A model generated the notes under the pieces. The model was not told where the DNA came from and did not search any database. It saw only the letters and a list, made by a program, of their open reading frames with translations. Below, one piece after another: positions 17,537-26,265 of a stretch of DNA of 64,000 bases (position 1 is its first letter; every line of letters begins with the position of its first letter). The translations under genes and the position numbers were made by a program. This DNA is from Lysobacterales bacterium (GTDB lineage Bacteria; Pseudomonadota; Gammaproteobacteria; Xanthomonadales; Marinicellaceae). The stretch covers positions 1-64,000 of the forward strand of contig JALSLV010000026.1 in the NCBI GenBank assembly GCA_026988115.1, in the 5' to 3' direction.

Positions 17537-17885
17537 ATGAACTATAGAGAGCTGGACGTTTGGAAAAGATCAATGAATTTAAGTATTGCTATTTATCAAA
17601 ATTTATCAGGTTTAAGAAATTTTGGGTTTAAAGATCAAATTACTCGATCTAGCCTTTCTGTGCCATCAAATATTGCAGAGGGATATGGAAGAGGTACAAA
17701 TAAAGAGTTAATGAGATTTTTGTATATTGCTAAAGGCTCTTGTAATGAGTTAGAGACCCAAATAATAATAGGTACAGAGGATTGGCTACATAATTAAAGA
17801 AGACTCAAAGGATTGGTTAAAAGAGTCTGAAGAAATATCAGCTATGCTCGGTGGATTAATTTTAGCTAGAAATAAATTCTCCTAA
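17537..17885 (+). pseudogene. Frameshifted four-helix-bundle protein (S23/Avd-like)
   Basis: ATG 17537 follows a strong AGGAGG (17526-17531). The frame reads MNYRELDVWKRSMNLSIAIY, ITRSSLSVPSNIAEGYGRG, FLYIAKGSCNELETQ, the hallmarks of the 23S intervening-sequence/four-helix-bundle family. One extra G at about 17780 shifts the frame and gives an early stop at 17797. Skipping it restores GTEIGYIIKEDSKDWLKESEEISAMLGGLILARNKFS to a stop at 17885, about 116 residues, the normal length. The stop overlaps the first downstream heptad. It is either a recent frameshift or a sequencing error. The cellular role of chromosomal members is unknown; Avd relatives assist diversity-generating retroelements. 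Confidence 0.8.
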
Positions 17886-17943
17886 AACCTAAAACCTAAA
17901 ACCTAAAACCTGAAACCTGAAACCTGAAACCTGAAGCCTAAAT
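17881..17943. repeat. Downstream heptad array (9 units)
   Basis: Nine consecutive 7-base units: CCTAAAA four times, CCTGAAA three times, CCTGAAG, CCTAAAT. It begins inside the stop codon of the four-helix-bundle gene and mirrors the array upstream of it. Confidence 0.85.
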
Positions 17944-18024
17944 TTATTTTAAACTTTCCATTGATTTTAATGCCATTAAGCCCTATATGATTTAAACTAA
18001 AAACTTATTTACTTGAGATTTATT

Positions 18025-18630
18025 ATGAAAAAAATATTAGCCCTTTTATTGCTTTGCACTGGTTATTCGGTATTTGCTGCACCAGTTTTAGTCAAAATGG
18101 AAACCAACCGTGGCGACATTATTTTAGAATTGGATGCTGAAAAAGCACCGTTATCAGTTGCTAACTTTTTGCAATACGTCAAAGATGGATACTATGATGG
18201 TACGATTTTTCACCGTGTTATTAGTACATTTATGATTCAAGGGGGTGGTTTTGACGAGGATTTGGTGCGCAAATCAACACGCGACCCAATTAAAAATGAA
18301 GCATCAAATGGATTGAAGAATGTTCGCGGTACGATCGCAATGGCGCGTTTGCCTTCGCCCCATTCGGCGACGGCTCAGTTTTTTATTAATGTTCAAGACA
18401 ACCCTTCTTTAGATTTTACCAGTGAAGACAATGGCAGAACGTGGGGTTATGCGGTTTTTGGTAAAGTGGTTGAAGGCATGGATGTTGTGGATGAGATTCG
18501 TTTTACCCAAACTGGTCCAAACCCTCCATTTCCCAGTGATGTGCCAATTAAAACGATGTTGATAAAGCATGTTTCTGTAATCGATAAAATGCCAGAAGCT
18601 AAAAAAATTGAAGATAAGCCTGTAAAGTAA
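18025..18630 (+). CDS. Periplasmic peptidyl-prolyl isomerase (cyclophilin)
   Basis: The signal peptide MKKILALLLLCTGYSVFA is followed by a single cyclophilin domain with NRGDIILELDAEKAPLSVANFL, GTIFHRVISTFMIQGGGF, RGTIAMARLPSPHSATAQFFIN and WGYAVFGKVVEGMDVVDEI. It is close to PpiA-type enzymes, which help fold exported proteins. I start at ATG 18025; the frame opens at a TTG four codons earlier. A short acidic and basic tail ends the protein. lpxH follows after one base, so the pair is cotranscribed. Confidence 0.92.
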   Translation: MKKILALLLLCTGYSVFAAPVLVKMETNRGDIILELDAEKAPLSVANFLQYVKDGYYDGTIFHRVISTFMIQGGGFDEDLVRKSTRDPIKNEASNGLKNVRGTIAMARLPSPHSATAQFFINVQDNPSLDFTSEDNGRTWGYAVFGKVVEGMDVVDEIRFTQTGPNPPFPSDVPIKTMLIKHVSVIDKMPEAKKIEDKPVK

Positions 18631-18631
18631 G

Positions 18632-19345
18632 TTGAAAGATTTATTTATAGCTGACTTACATTTAAATGAAAATCAGCCAGAGATTTACCACAGGTTTAAA
18701 ACGTTTTTAGATAACAAAGCCCGATATGCTCGGGCTTTGTATATTTTAGGAGATTTGTTTGAATACTATTTGGGTGATGATGCCAAAATTGGTGTCATTC
18801 AGCAAGTGGCGAATGATTTGGACGAGTTGTCGGAGAAATACCAAACAAAATGCTATTTTATGGCGGGTAATCGAGATTTTCTTTTGGGTCAACGTTTCAA
18901 TAATAGTCTTATCTTACTCGAAGATTCAACAGTGGTTGAGTTGGATAAAAAGAGACTCATTTTAACCCATGCCGATGCCTTATGCACTGATGATGTTGAG
19001 TACCAGAAAATTAGGCGGCAGTTGCGAGATTCGCAATGGCAGCAGTGGTTTTTAAGTCAAACCATCTCCGAACGAATTGCTTTTGCACAAAAAGCGCGAA
19101 TGCAATCGCAACAACACACGCAATCTGCCGAAAGCCAAATTATGGATGTTAATCAACAAGCCGTTGATGATTTGTTTGATTGTCACCATGCCTCATTGAT
19201 GCTGCACGGACACACCCACCGCCCTGGATTTCATCAAACGCAAACAGAAAATGGTCCCAGATTCCGAATGGTGTTAGGCGACTGGCACTTTCAAAGCTCA
19301 TGCATCGAACACTTCAAAGGCAATTTCCAACTCATTACCCATTAA
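18632..19345 (+). CDS. lpxH: UDP-2,3-diacylglucosamine diphosphatase
   Basis: Metallophosphoesterase that makes lipid X in lipid A synthesis at the inner membrane. Metal motifs are DLHL, GDLFEYYLGDD, GNRDFLLG, LTHADALCTDD and HGHTHRPGFH. The length of 237 is usual. The start is TTG at 18632, one base after the cyclophilin stop; no ATG is available before the catalytic DLHL, so this unusual start seems firm. LpxK for the same pathway is at 53678. Confidence 0.93.
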   Translation: MKDLFIADLHLNENQPEIYHRFKTFLDNKARYARALYILGDLFEYYLGDDAKIGVIQQVANDLDELSEKYQTKCYFMAGNRDFLLGQRFNNSLILLEDSTVVELDKKRLILTHADALCTDDVEYQKIRRQLRDSQWQQWFLSQTISERIAFAQKARMQSQQHTQSAESQIMDVNQQAVDDLFDCHHASLMLHGHTHRPGFHQTQTENGPRFRMVLGDWHFQSSCIEHFKGNFQLITH

Positions 19346-19454
19346 TATTTCTCCTTAGGGGTGATATTTAGTATCGGTTGTATGGTAAAATGTTGCGCTA
19401 TTAAATTCATTGAGGGTTGCGTGACTCTCTTACATAAATATCTAGAGGAAAAAT

Positions 19455-20933
19455 ATGTCAGTATTAGACAAATTGAGTGCTATTCGGTCTGCTAAAGGCA
19501 GTGTGTTAACTAAGGGTTTAAGCGATGAGGTTATCGCTGATTTTTTAAAAAGAGATTCGGCTTTATCGATAGCAATTGAAAACGCTTATGATAGTTATCT
19601 CACCATAAAAGATGAATTTCCTGAGTTAATTGATATGGATGAATCAACGCAAATGAAGAGAGTCCAAGAAGATTATATTAATTTTTATTCCGACGATGCC
19701 ATCAACCCTTATGTTGCGCTGGGTGGAAAAGGGGCATGGTTGATAACACTTAAGGGAGCTGTACTACACGATAATGGTGGTTATGGTATGTTGGGTGCTG
19801 GTCATGCACCAGATTTTGTTTTGGAAGCCATGAGTCGTCCTCATGTGATGGCGAATATTATGACCCCTTCGTATTTACAAATGAAACTCAGTAAAGCCAT
19901 TAAACGAGAAGTGGGGCATTCGCAAGGTTCTTGTCCTTATGATAAGTTTTTATGCATGAATTCGGGCTCAGAAGCGGTTACAGTGGCGGCGCGTATTTCG
20001 GATATTAATGCTAAAAACATGACGGCACCTGGTGCTCGTCACGAAGGTAAAGAAATTAAAATAATGGCACTTAAAGGGGCATTTCATGGACGGACAGACA
20101 GACCTGCTCAGTATTCTGATTCTTCGCTGCCTAGTTACCGCAAAAATTGCGCGTCATTTGCTGCCCGTGATAATTTAATCACTATACCCATTAACGATAT
20201 TGCTGCTCTTGAAGCGGCGTTTGCGCAAGTTGATGCAGATAATATTTTTGTAGAATCATTTTTTATGGAACCTGTTATGGGTGAAGGCAACCCTGGAATG
20301 GGCATCTCACGTGAGTTTTATGAAACAGCCAGAAAGCTAACCAAAGAACGCGGAACTTTATTCCTTATTGATTCAATCCAAGCAGGGCTTCGCGCGCAAG
20401 GGTGTTTATCCATTGTTGATTATCAAGGTTTTGATGGGATTGAAGCACCAGATATGGAAACTTATTCTAAAGCACTCAATGCTGGACATTATCCATTATC
20501 AGTCTTAGCTATGTCACCTACTACGTCAAAAATGTATGTCAAAGGAGTTTACGGTAATACCATGACAACTAATCCAAAAGCGATGGATGTCGCCTGTGAG
20601 GTGTTGGCACGAGTTGATGATGACTTCAGGACAAATATTTTAGAGCGTGGTCAAGAGTTTGTTGAAAAGCTAAACGGTCTACAAGAAAAGTTGAATGGTA
20701 AAGTGACTAATGTACAAGGAACAGGACTGTTGTTTTCGTGTGAGCTTTCCAAAGAATTTAAAGCCTATGGCACTGACTCAATTGAAGAGTTTTTACGTTA
20801 CAACGGTATCGGCGTTATTCACGGTGGTGAAAACTCATTGCGTTTCACACCACACTTTGCCATAACTTCAGCTGAAGTGGATTTAATCATTGATGCTGTT
20901 GAATATGCCATTTTAAATGGTCCAAGCCGATAA
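19455..20933 (+). CDS. Class III PLP-dependent aminotransferase, substrate unknown
   Basis: 492 residues with the fold-type I class III layout: GYGMLGAGHAPDF, FLCMNSGSEAVTVAARISD, GAFHGRTDRPAQ, MEPVMGEGNPGM, LFLIDSIQAGLRAQG and the PLP-lysine region METYSKALNAGHYPLS. DSIQ replaces the usual DE(V/I)Q. The long N-terminal part (ENAYDSYLTIKDEFPELIDMDE) is a feature of an uncharacterised marine gammaproteobacterial group related to lysine- and ornithine-type aminotransferases. It has its own AGAGGA Shine-Dalgarno and a 109-bp upstream gap. The small RRK protein follows 13 bp later. Confidence 0.85.
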   Translation: MSVLDKLSAIRSAKGSVLTKGLSDEVIADFLKRDSALSIAIENAYDSYLTIKDEFPELIDMDESTQMKRVQEDYINFYSDDAINPYVALGGKGAWLITLKGAVLHDNGGYGMLGAGHAPDFVLEAMSRPHVMANIMTPSYLQMKLSKAIKREVGHSQGSCPYDKFLCMNSGSEAVTVAARISDINAKNMTAPGARHEGKEIKIMALKGAFHGRTDRPAQYSDSSLPSYRKNCASFAARDNLITIPINDIAALEAAFAQVDADNIFVESFFMEPVMGEGNPGMGISREFYETARKLTKERGTLFLIDSIQAGLRAQGCLSIVDYQGFDGIEAPDMETYSKALNAGHYPLSVLAMSPTTSKMYVKGVYGNTMTTNPKAMDVACEVLARVDDDFRTNILERGQEFVEKLNGLQEKLNGKVTNVQGTGLLFSCELSKEFKAYGTDSIEEFLRYNGIGVIHGGENSLRFTPHFAITSAEVDLIIDAVEYAILNGPSR

Positions 20934-20946
20934 ATAGAGAAAGACG

Positions 20947-21183
20947 ATGACTGATAAAGATAAGAATCAAACTGAAACAGAAAATGCTGAACGACGTAAA
21001 ACCGAGCGTCGTTCACAAGACTTACCTGATGCCGTTGTCAATAGAAGAAAAAATAAAGACAGAAGAGTCAAGGATGAAGAGATAGACTTTGATAATCGAC
21101 GTAAAGAGCAAAGGCGCAAACCTATTGTTGGTGTTGATATTGAAGAGAGAAGAAAAACTGATAGAAGAAAAGATAAAGAATAA
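20947..21183 (+). CDS. Small disordered RRK-repeat protein
   Basis: A 78-residue, extremely charged protein made of repeated RRKxxRR units: RRKTERRSQD, RRKNKDRRVKD, RRKEQRRKP, RRKTDRRKDKE, separated by acidic spacers. There is no hydrophobic core, so it is probably disordered and nucleic-acid or anion binding. It lies between the aminotransferase and asnS (12 bp before its ATG), and a GAGAAAGACG stretch precedes its ATG. I do not know a function. Confidence 0.65.
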   Translation: MTDKDKNQTETENAERRKTERRSQDLPDAVVNRRKNKDRRVKDEEIDFDNRRKEQRRKPIVGVDIEERRKTDRRKDKE

Positions 21184-21195
21184 CTGGAAAATAAT

Positions 21196-22602
21196 ATGAC
21201 TAAATGTGTTGATATAACAATCAAACAAGCACTAACGGGCGATATTGCCTTTGAAACCGACGTTACCATCAAGGGATGGGTGCGTAATCGCCGTGATTCT
21301 AAAGCGGGTTTTTCATTCATCGTCATGCATGATGGCACGTGTTTTGATGGCATTCAGGTAATTGCCGATAGTACATTGGCTAATTACGCAGATGAAATTA
21401 AACATTTGACAACGGGATGTTCAGCCATAATTACGGGCAAACTCGTCAAGTCAGGTGGACAACAATCGTGTGAAATCCAAGCCTATAGCGTTGAGGTAAC
21501 AGGCATGGTCGAGGATCCTGAGACCTATCCCGTTCAACCCAAAAGACACACAATGGAATTTTTACGAACGGTTGCCCATTTACGTCCGCGTACCAATACT
21601 TTTAGCGCTATGACCCGAGTGCGAAATACTTTGGCTCAAGCCGTGCATCGTTTTTTTCATGAAAGAGGTTATTGTTGGATAAGTACGCCCATCATTACAG
21701 CCAGTGATTGTGAAGGAGCTGGGGATATGTTTCGCGTGACGCAGTTGGATTTAGCCAATGTGCCGATGAATGATAAAGGAGAGGTTGATTTTTCCAAAGA
21801 TTTTTTTGGTCAGGAAACTTACCTTACCGTTTCGGGACAGTTAAATGTTGAAACTCATGCTTTGGCTTTGTCAAAAGTGTATACCTTTGGACCAACTTTT
21901 AGAGCCGAAAATTCCAATACCACTCGTCATTTGGCTGAGTTTTGGATGATTGAACCAGAAGTGGCATTTAATGATTTGAATGATAATGCCGATTTGGCTG
22001 AAGACTTTTTGAAATATGTATTCAAAGCGGTTTTGGATGAAAATCTTGATGACATGCAGTTTTTTGATAAGTTTGTGCAAAAAGGGGTGATTGAGCGGCT
22101 TGAATCTTTTCAAAGCGATGCTTTTGCTCGCGTTAATTATACCGATGCCATCGAAATACTTGAAAATTGTGGAAAGAAGTTTGAATTTCCAGTTGAGTGG
22201 GGCATAGATTTACAAACCGAACACGAGCGTTATTTGACCGAAGAACATTTTAAAAAACCAACGGTTATCATGAATTACCCAAAATCCATTAAACCATTCT
22301 ACATGCATTGTAATGAGGACGGTAAAACGGTTGCTGCAATGGATGTTTTGGTTCCTGGAATTGGCGAATTAATTGGCGGTTCTCAACGTGAAGCGCGTCT
22401 TGATGTTTTGATAGAACGCATGAAAGAACACGATTTGGATTTAGAAACGTATAAATGGTATATTGATTTGCGCCGCTATGGCTCTGTTCCTCATGCAGGT
22501 TTTGGCTTAGGATTTGAGCGATTGGTTAGTTATGTCACTGGTATACAGAATATTCGCGATGTTATAGCCTTCCCAAGAACACCTGGAAACGCTAAGTTTT
22601 AA
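21196..22602 (+). CDS. asnS: Asparaginyl-tRNA synthetase
   Basis: Class IIb synthetase. The N-terminal OB fold ([27 protein letters not shown]) binds the anticodon. Class II motifs follow: motif 2 region [26 protein letters not shown] and motif 3 [27 protein letters not shown], with the AsnS-type HGER-free C-terminus ending RTPGNAKF. Length 468 is typical. Two small enzymes follow, the first after only one base. Confidence 0.96.
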   Translation: MTKCVDITIKQALTGDIAFETDVTIKGWVRNRRDSKAGFSFIVMHDGTCFDGIQVIADSTLANYADEIKHLTTGCSAIITGKLVKSGGQQSCEIQAYSVEVTGMVEDPETYPVQPKRHTMEFLRTVAHLRPRTNTFSAMTRVRNTLAQAVHRFFHERGYCWISTPIITASDCEGAGDMFRVTQLDLANVPMNDKGEVDFSKDFFGQETYLTVSGQLNVETHALALSKVYTFGPTFRAENSNTTRHLAEFWMIEPEVAFNDLNDNADLAEDFLKYVFKAVLDENLDDMQFFDKFVQKGVIERLESFQSDAFARVNYTDAIEILENCGKKFEFPVEWGIDLQTEHERYLTEEHFKKPTVIMNYPKSIKPFYMHCNEDGKTVAAMDVLVPGIGELIGGSQREARLDVLIERMKEHDLDLETYKWYIDLRRYGSVPHAGFGLGFERLVSYVTGIQNIRDVIAFPRTPGNAKF

Positions 22603-22603
22603 C

Positions 22604-22909
22604 ATGATTGCAAGGATATGGCATGGCACAACTAAATTATCTGATAAAGATGAATACACGCAGTTTATGCTAGAAAAAGCTGTGCCAGATTATAAAAGCA
22701 CAAAAGGATTTGTGAAATTATCTTTTCTGAGTCATGTTGTTGGTCAGATCGCCCATTTTACTCTTATTACTTATTGGGAAAATCTAGAAGTCATCAAAAA
22801 CTTTGCAGGAGAGGATTATGAGACACCTAAATACTACCAAAAAGATAAACAGTTCTTGCTTGAGTTTGAAGATAAAGTCATTCATTACGAAGTTTTTGCG
22901 GACGAATGA
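22604..22909 (+). CDS. Antibiotic-biosynthesis-monooxygenase-like small protein
   Basis: 101 residues with the ferredoxin-like ABM pattern: MIARIWHGTT, YTQFMLEKAVPDYKSTKGFVKLSFLSH, TLITYWENLEVIKNFAGEDYETPKYY. Such proteins are often dimeric haem- or aromatic-binding oxygenase-like domains; many have no known activity. It starts one base after the asnS stop. Confidence 0.7.
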   Translation: MIARIWHGTTKLSDKDEYTQFMLEKAVPDYKSTKGFVKLSFLSHVVGQIAHFTLITYWENLEVIKNFAGEDYETPKYYQKDKQFLLEFEDKVIHYEVFADE

Positions 22910-22958
22910 AATAATTATTACTAGTTTGGGTCTTTATCAATCAACCATGAGATAAAGT

Positions 22959-23333
22959 ATGAAAATACAGTTCAATCGACTTAACCATATTCAGATTTGC
23001 ATTGCTATTGGTGAGGAGCCTAAAGCTCGTGAGTTTTATTGTGGTATTTTAGGTTTGAAAGAAATCGAAAAGCCAGAAAGAATGAAGGCGAATGGAGGTT
23101 TTTGGGTGGAAATTGCAAATATCCAAATTCACATTGGAACAGAACAAGGTCCTGCCATTTCTAAACGTCATCCTGCCTTCGAAGTAGAGGATTTAGACAA
23201 GGTGAAAGAATACCTTTTTCAACAAGGTATTAGACTTGTTGAACAGCAAAATATTAATGGCTTCAAACGCTTCTCTTTTTTTGACTTTTGGGATAATCGC
23301 ATAGAATTAATGCAAAAAATACAACAACCATGA
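22959..23333 (+). CDS. VOC-superfamily (glyoxalase/dioxygenase-like) protein
   Basis: A 124-residue protein with the paired beta-alpha-beta pattern of the vicinal oxygen chelate fold: LNHIQICIAIGEEPKAREFYCGILGLKEIEKPE, GGFWVEIANIQIHIGTEQ, HPAFEVEDLDKVKEYLFQQGIRLVE, FSFFDFWDNRIELMQ. Candidate metal ligands are the N-terminal His, the central His and the final Glu. The substrate is unknown. Its end overlaps the next gene by 4 bp. Confidence 0.78.
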   Translation: MKIQFNRLNHIQICIAIGEEPKAREFYCGILGLKEIEKPERMKANGGFWVEIANIQIHIGTEQGPAISKRHPAFEVEDLDKVKEYLFQQGIRLVEQQNINGFKRFSFFDFWDNRIELMQKIQQP

Positions 23334-24271
23334 AAAACTTAGCCATCACATTTTTGTTTATATCTCTTAGTGTTTACGCACAAGAGTCATCTGTACAAAA
23401 TGCCTTAAATCTTTGTCGAGAAATTACAATTCAACAAGAGCGTTTGGAGTGTTACGACGCAATAAACACGCCTGTTGAGAAGAAAGAAAACAAAGAGCTT
23501 GCCAATAAGATTGGAGAATTTAGGATGTCAGCCTTGCTGGCTGATTTAGAAGAGCCGCGTATATTTTCTACTTTTGGGCGTATGGAATTTTTAGGTAAAG
23601 ACATTAATGCCATTTTATTGGGAGTAGGGACGCGATTAAAGCTCAAAACATTTGATATTTTAGAGTACCAAAAATCAATCGATTTTAACTTGATTGGTTT
23701 GGTTAAATCACAATTTGATGTCAGTGAAATAGACACGCGCAACAATCGTGGCGGTGCGTTGATTAATACCGACTTTATGATTGGTGCAGAACTGGTGAAA
23801 AACACAAAAAAAGGGAATATCCGCTTAAAATATTCACACAGAAGTACGCATTTAGGCGATGAATTTTTAATTGATAACCCTTTTTATCTTGATAACCGAC
23901 TTAACCTCTCTTATGAAACCATTGATGTACTGGCTTATCGAAACATGAACCAATGGGGAACCTATCTAGGTGGTAGTTTTATTGTTCGCTCAGAGCCTGG
24001 TTCGCTGGAAAAATTTCAGTTTCAAGCAGGTGTACAATTTAGAGGCAATCAATACCGTTGGTTTAATCCAATATTTGGCTTAGACATAAAGTCTTGGCAG
24101 GCATCTGACTGGTATCCTAATGTCAGCTTCAAAGCGGGTGTTGAATACACGGGATTTTTTGATCGTCCTTTGCAACTGTTGTTCGAATATTATGATGGAA
24201 AATCACCTTATGGGCAGTTTTATAAAGAAGATTTTTCATTTTATGGTCTTTCTGTCAATCACTATTGGTAG
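23330..24271 (+). CDS. DUF1207-family outer-membrane-associated protein
   Basis: The signal peptide MKNLAITFLFISLSVYAQ leads to a short helical segment (ALNLCREITIQQERLECYDAIN). A roughly 220-residue beta-rich domain follows with the DUF1207 pattern: DLEEPRIFSTFGR, FDVSEIDTRNNRGGALINTDFMIGAEL, YSHRSTHLGDEFLIDN, NLSYETIDVLAYRN, FGLDIKSWQASDW. The alternating strands suggest a small beta-barrel or outer-membrane-linked protein. Function is unknown. It converges on trmL with an 8-bp gap. Confidence 0.72.
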   Translation: MKNLAITFLFISLSVYAQESSVQNALNLCREITIQQERLECYDAINTPVEKKENKELANKIGEFRMSALLADLEEPRIFSTFGRMEFLGKDINAILLGVGTRLKLKTFDILEYQKSIDFNLIGLVKSQFDVSEIDTRNNRGGALINTDFMIGAELVKNTKKGNIRLKYSHRSTHLGDEFLIDNPFYLDNRLNLSYETIDVLAYRNMNQWGTYLGGSFIVRSEPGSLEKFQFQAGVQFRGNQYRWFNPIFGLDIKSWQASDWYPNVSFKAGVEYTGFFDRPLQLLFEYYDGKSPYGQFYKEDFSFYGLSVNHYW

Positions 24272-24279
24272 TGAAGGTT

Positions 24280-24741
24280 TCACATGCCTTGAAATTCAAC
24301 TTGCCTGAGTGCTTCGTAAAGCATTATTGCTACCGTATTTGAAAGGTTCAAACTTCGCGATTCTTTTTTCATCGGTAATAGCACTTTGTTTGTTATGCAA
24401 TTCAATTCAAGTATATCAAGGGGAATGCCTCGAGTTTCGGGACCAAAAATAAAATAATCTTCCTGTTGATAGGAAACATCGCAGTAGTTAGTGTTGCCTT
24501 TGGTTGTTAGTGCATACAAATTTTGCGGTTGAGTCTGATTGATAAAATCGGCAAAATTATGATACTCTTTGACTTGGGTGAATTCGTGGTAATCAAGCCC
24601 TGCACGGCGTAAAGCTTTTTCATTCATGTCAAATCCTAATGGATGGATTAAATGCAATTGAGCACCGGTATTGGCGCATAACCGAATGATATTACCCGTA
24701 TTGGGTGGTATTTCAGGCTCAAATAAGACGATATTAAACAT
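24280..24741 (-). CDS. trmL: tRNA (cytidine/uridine-34-2'-O)-methyltransferase
   Basis: A SPOUT methyltransferase of 153 residues that modifies the wobble base of the two tRNA-Leu species, presumably including the tRNA-Leu(CAA) in this window. Landmarks are FEPEIPPNTGNIIRLCANTGAQLHLI, FGPETRGIP, and the trefoil-knot SAM segment LLPMKKESRSLNLSNTVAIMLYEALRQ. The start at 24741 is the only good one; no Shine-Dalgarno is obvious. Confidence 0.94.
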   Translation of the reverse strand: MFNIVLFEPEIPPNTGNIIRLCANTGAQLHLIHPLGFDMNEKALRRAGLDYHEFTQVKEYHNFADFINQTQPQNLYALTTKGNTNYCDVSYQQEDYFIFGPETRGIPLDILELNCITNKVLLPMKKESRSLNLSNTVAIMLYEALRQVEFQGM

Positions 24742-24814
24742 AATTTGTTTTTAGTTTAGAGTAAGCTAATGGTAGAATAAAAATCCAAAAATTAATACCA
24801 ATTTATCTTTTTAA

Positions 24815-25684
24815 ATGTCAGTTACAAACATTAGTAAAACCCTAAGCCCTTATTTGCAACTTATTCGATTTGATCGACCGATTGGAACATTGCTTTTACT
24901 GTGGCCAACTTTATGGGGGCTGTGGATTGCTGCAGAGGGTGTCCCTCCCATCAAATATTTATTCATTTTTGGTTTAGGTGTTTTCCTCATGCGTTCCGCA
25001 GGATGTGTTGTTAATGACATCGCAGATAAAGATTTTGATGGAAAAGTGACTCGGACCAAAGAAAGACCCTTAGCTGTTAATGATTTGCCAGTAAAAAATG
25101 CTTTGGTGTTTTTTTTGATTTTATTGCTATTGGCAGCATCTTTACTGTTATTCTTAAATAAATTAGCCGTAATTATAGCGTTTATTGCCGCATTCTTTGC
25201 TATTACGTATCCATTTATGAAACGCCATACCTATTTACCACAATTGTATTTAGGTGTTTCGTTTGCTTTGTCCATACCGATGGCATTTGCCCAGTTGAGG
25301 GGTGCTATTCCAGTAGAGGCGTGGTTACTGTTTATTGCTAATGTGTTTTGGACAACAGCCTATGACACGATGTATGCCATGGTGGATAGAAAAGATGACC
25401 TTAAAGCAGGCATTAAATCCACTGCAATATTGTTTGGAGATTTGGATTATATAATCATTGTGATTATTCAAGCGATGATGCTATTGGTTTTGCTCTTATT
25501 GGGTTTAAAAATTGAAATGAACAGCCCTTATTATGTGGCTTTAGGCTTAGTGGTTGTATTATTTAGTTACCAAAATAAACTATTAAAAACACGAAAACTA
25601 ACTAACTATTTTAAGGCATTTCTTAATAATAATTGGGTTGGGTTGCTATTATTTTGTGGTATATTGTTATCTTATCGTTTTTAG
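24815..25684 (+). CDS. ubiA: 4-hydroxybenzoate polyprenyltransferase
   Basis: Polytopic inner-membrane prenyltransferase for ubiquinone synthesis. Both Asp-rich motifs are present: NDIADKDFDGKVTRTKERPLA and YDTMYAMVDRKDDLKAGIKSTAILFGD. Length 289 is typical, with about eight membrane helices. It is divergent from trmL. A large palindromic element begins at the base after its stop codon. It probably shares the quinone pool used by the ETF-QO at 6908. Confidence 0.94.
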   Translation: MSVTNISKTLSPYLQLIRFDRPIGTLLLLWPTLWGLWIAAEGVPPIKYLFIFGLGVFLMRSAGCVVNDIADKDFDGKVTRTKERPLAVNDLPVKNALVFFLILLLLAASLLLFLNKLAVIIAFIAAFFAITYPFMKRHTYLPQLYLGVSFALSIPMAFAQLRGAIPVEAWLLFIANVFWTTAYDTMYAMVDRKDDLKAGIKSTAILFGDLDYIIIVIIQAMMLLVLLLLGLKIEMNSPYYVALGLVVVLFSYQNKLLKTRKLTNYFKAFLNNNWVGLLLFCGILLSYRF

Positions 25685-25857
25685 TTAATCCCAAATCCCG
25701 ATAATCAAACGCGAATTATAGTGCAATCAGTTAGTGCGTATAGTAAATCTAAAAAATACGTCGTCACCTGATTGGTGATAAGTTATTTTTTAGATTTACT
25801 AGACGTGCTAAGGGGTTGTGCTAGAATCGTGTTTTCTAATATCGGGATTTGGGTTAA
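25685..25857. mobile_element. 173-bp palindromic MITE-like element
   Basis: The outer arms TTAATCCCAAATCCCGAT (25685-25702) and ATCGGGATTTGGGTTAA (25841-25857) are complementary with one base missing. The inner arms TAGTAAATCTAAAAAATA (25741-25758) and its exact complement (25784-25801) are perfect over 18 bp. The centre holds a small hairpin, TCACC-TGATT-GGTGA (25764-25778). Segments between the arms are only loosely complementary. The whole can fold into one cruciform. It carries no ORF and overlaps the 3' end of the lipoprotein gene. Confidence 0.7.
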
Positions 25858-26203
25858 TTGTTAACGTTTTATTGAAAGAACTAACGTTTTCAATTTTGTA
25901 AATTTTAGAATTAGGCTGAAAAATTCTAATTTTACCATCTGGGTTATATTGCCACCGTGTTGATTTGTCGCCACTACTAATGTCCATCAAGTATTCAAAA
26001 GTTGGGTCTCCTTGTGGGTACTCCTTTTTATTATAAAAATCCTTTTCAAATGCATCTAAGAGGTTTCTATCGCGGGTATCTAAAATTATGCCTTTTAAAT
26101 CATTCTTTATAACTACGTGAGTGATAGTTGGATCATTATTGGATTGGCAACCCGAACCTATTACAGCAAAGAAAAGTAACAAACTCAATTTTAATATTTT
26201 CAT
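25808..26203 (-). CDS. Small lipoprotein with C-terminus supplied by the palindromic element
   Basis: 131 residues with a lipoprotein signal (LLFFAVIGSGC, Cys about 19). The body has short beta strands (THVVIKNDLKGIILDTRDRNLLDAFEKDF, RWQYNPDGKIRIFQPN) but no family I recognise. The last 16 or so codons (NPDIRKHDSSTTP and stop) lie within the palindrome at 25685-25857, so the insertion has replaced or extended the original end. It is probably a lone gene. Confidence 0.6.
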   Translation of the reverse strand: MKILKLSLLLFFAVIGSGCQSNNDPTITHVVIKNDLKGIILDTRDRNLLDAFEKDFYNKKEYPQGDPTFEYLMDISSGDKSTRWQYNPDGKIRIFQPNSKIYKIENVSSFNKTLTINPNPDIRKHDSSTTP

Positions 26204-26265
26204 TGTATGATTATGCCACTTCTATAAAATATTTACAATAAAAATTAATAACCCTAATGCCCTGT

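Noticed and set aside
17881-17943. Regular repeats that could be mistaken for a CRISPR array.
   Set aside because: Units are 7 bp, contiguous and without spacers; no cas genes are present.
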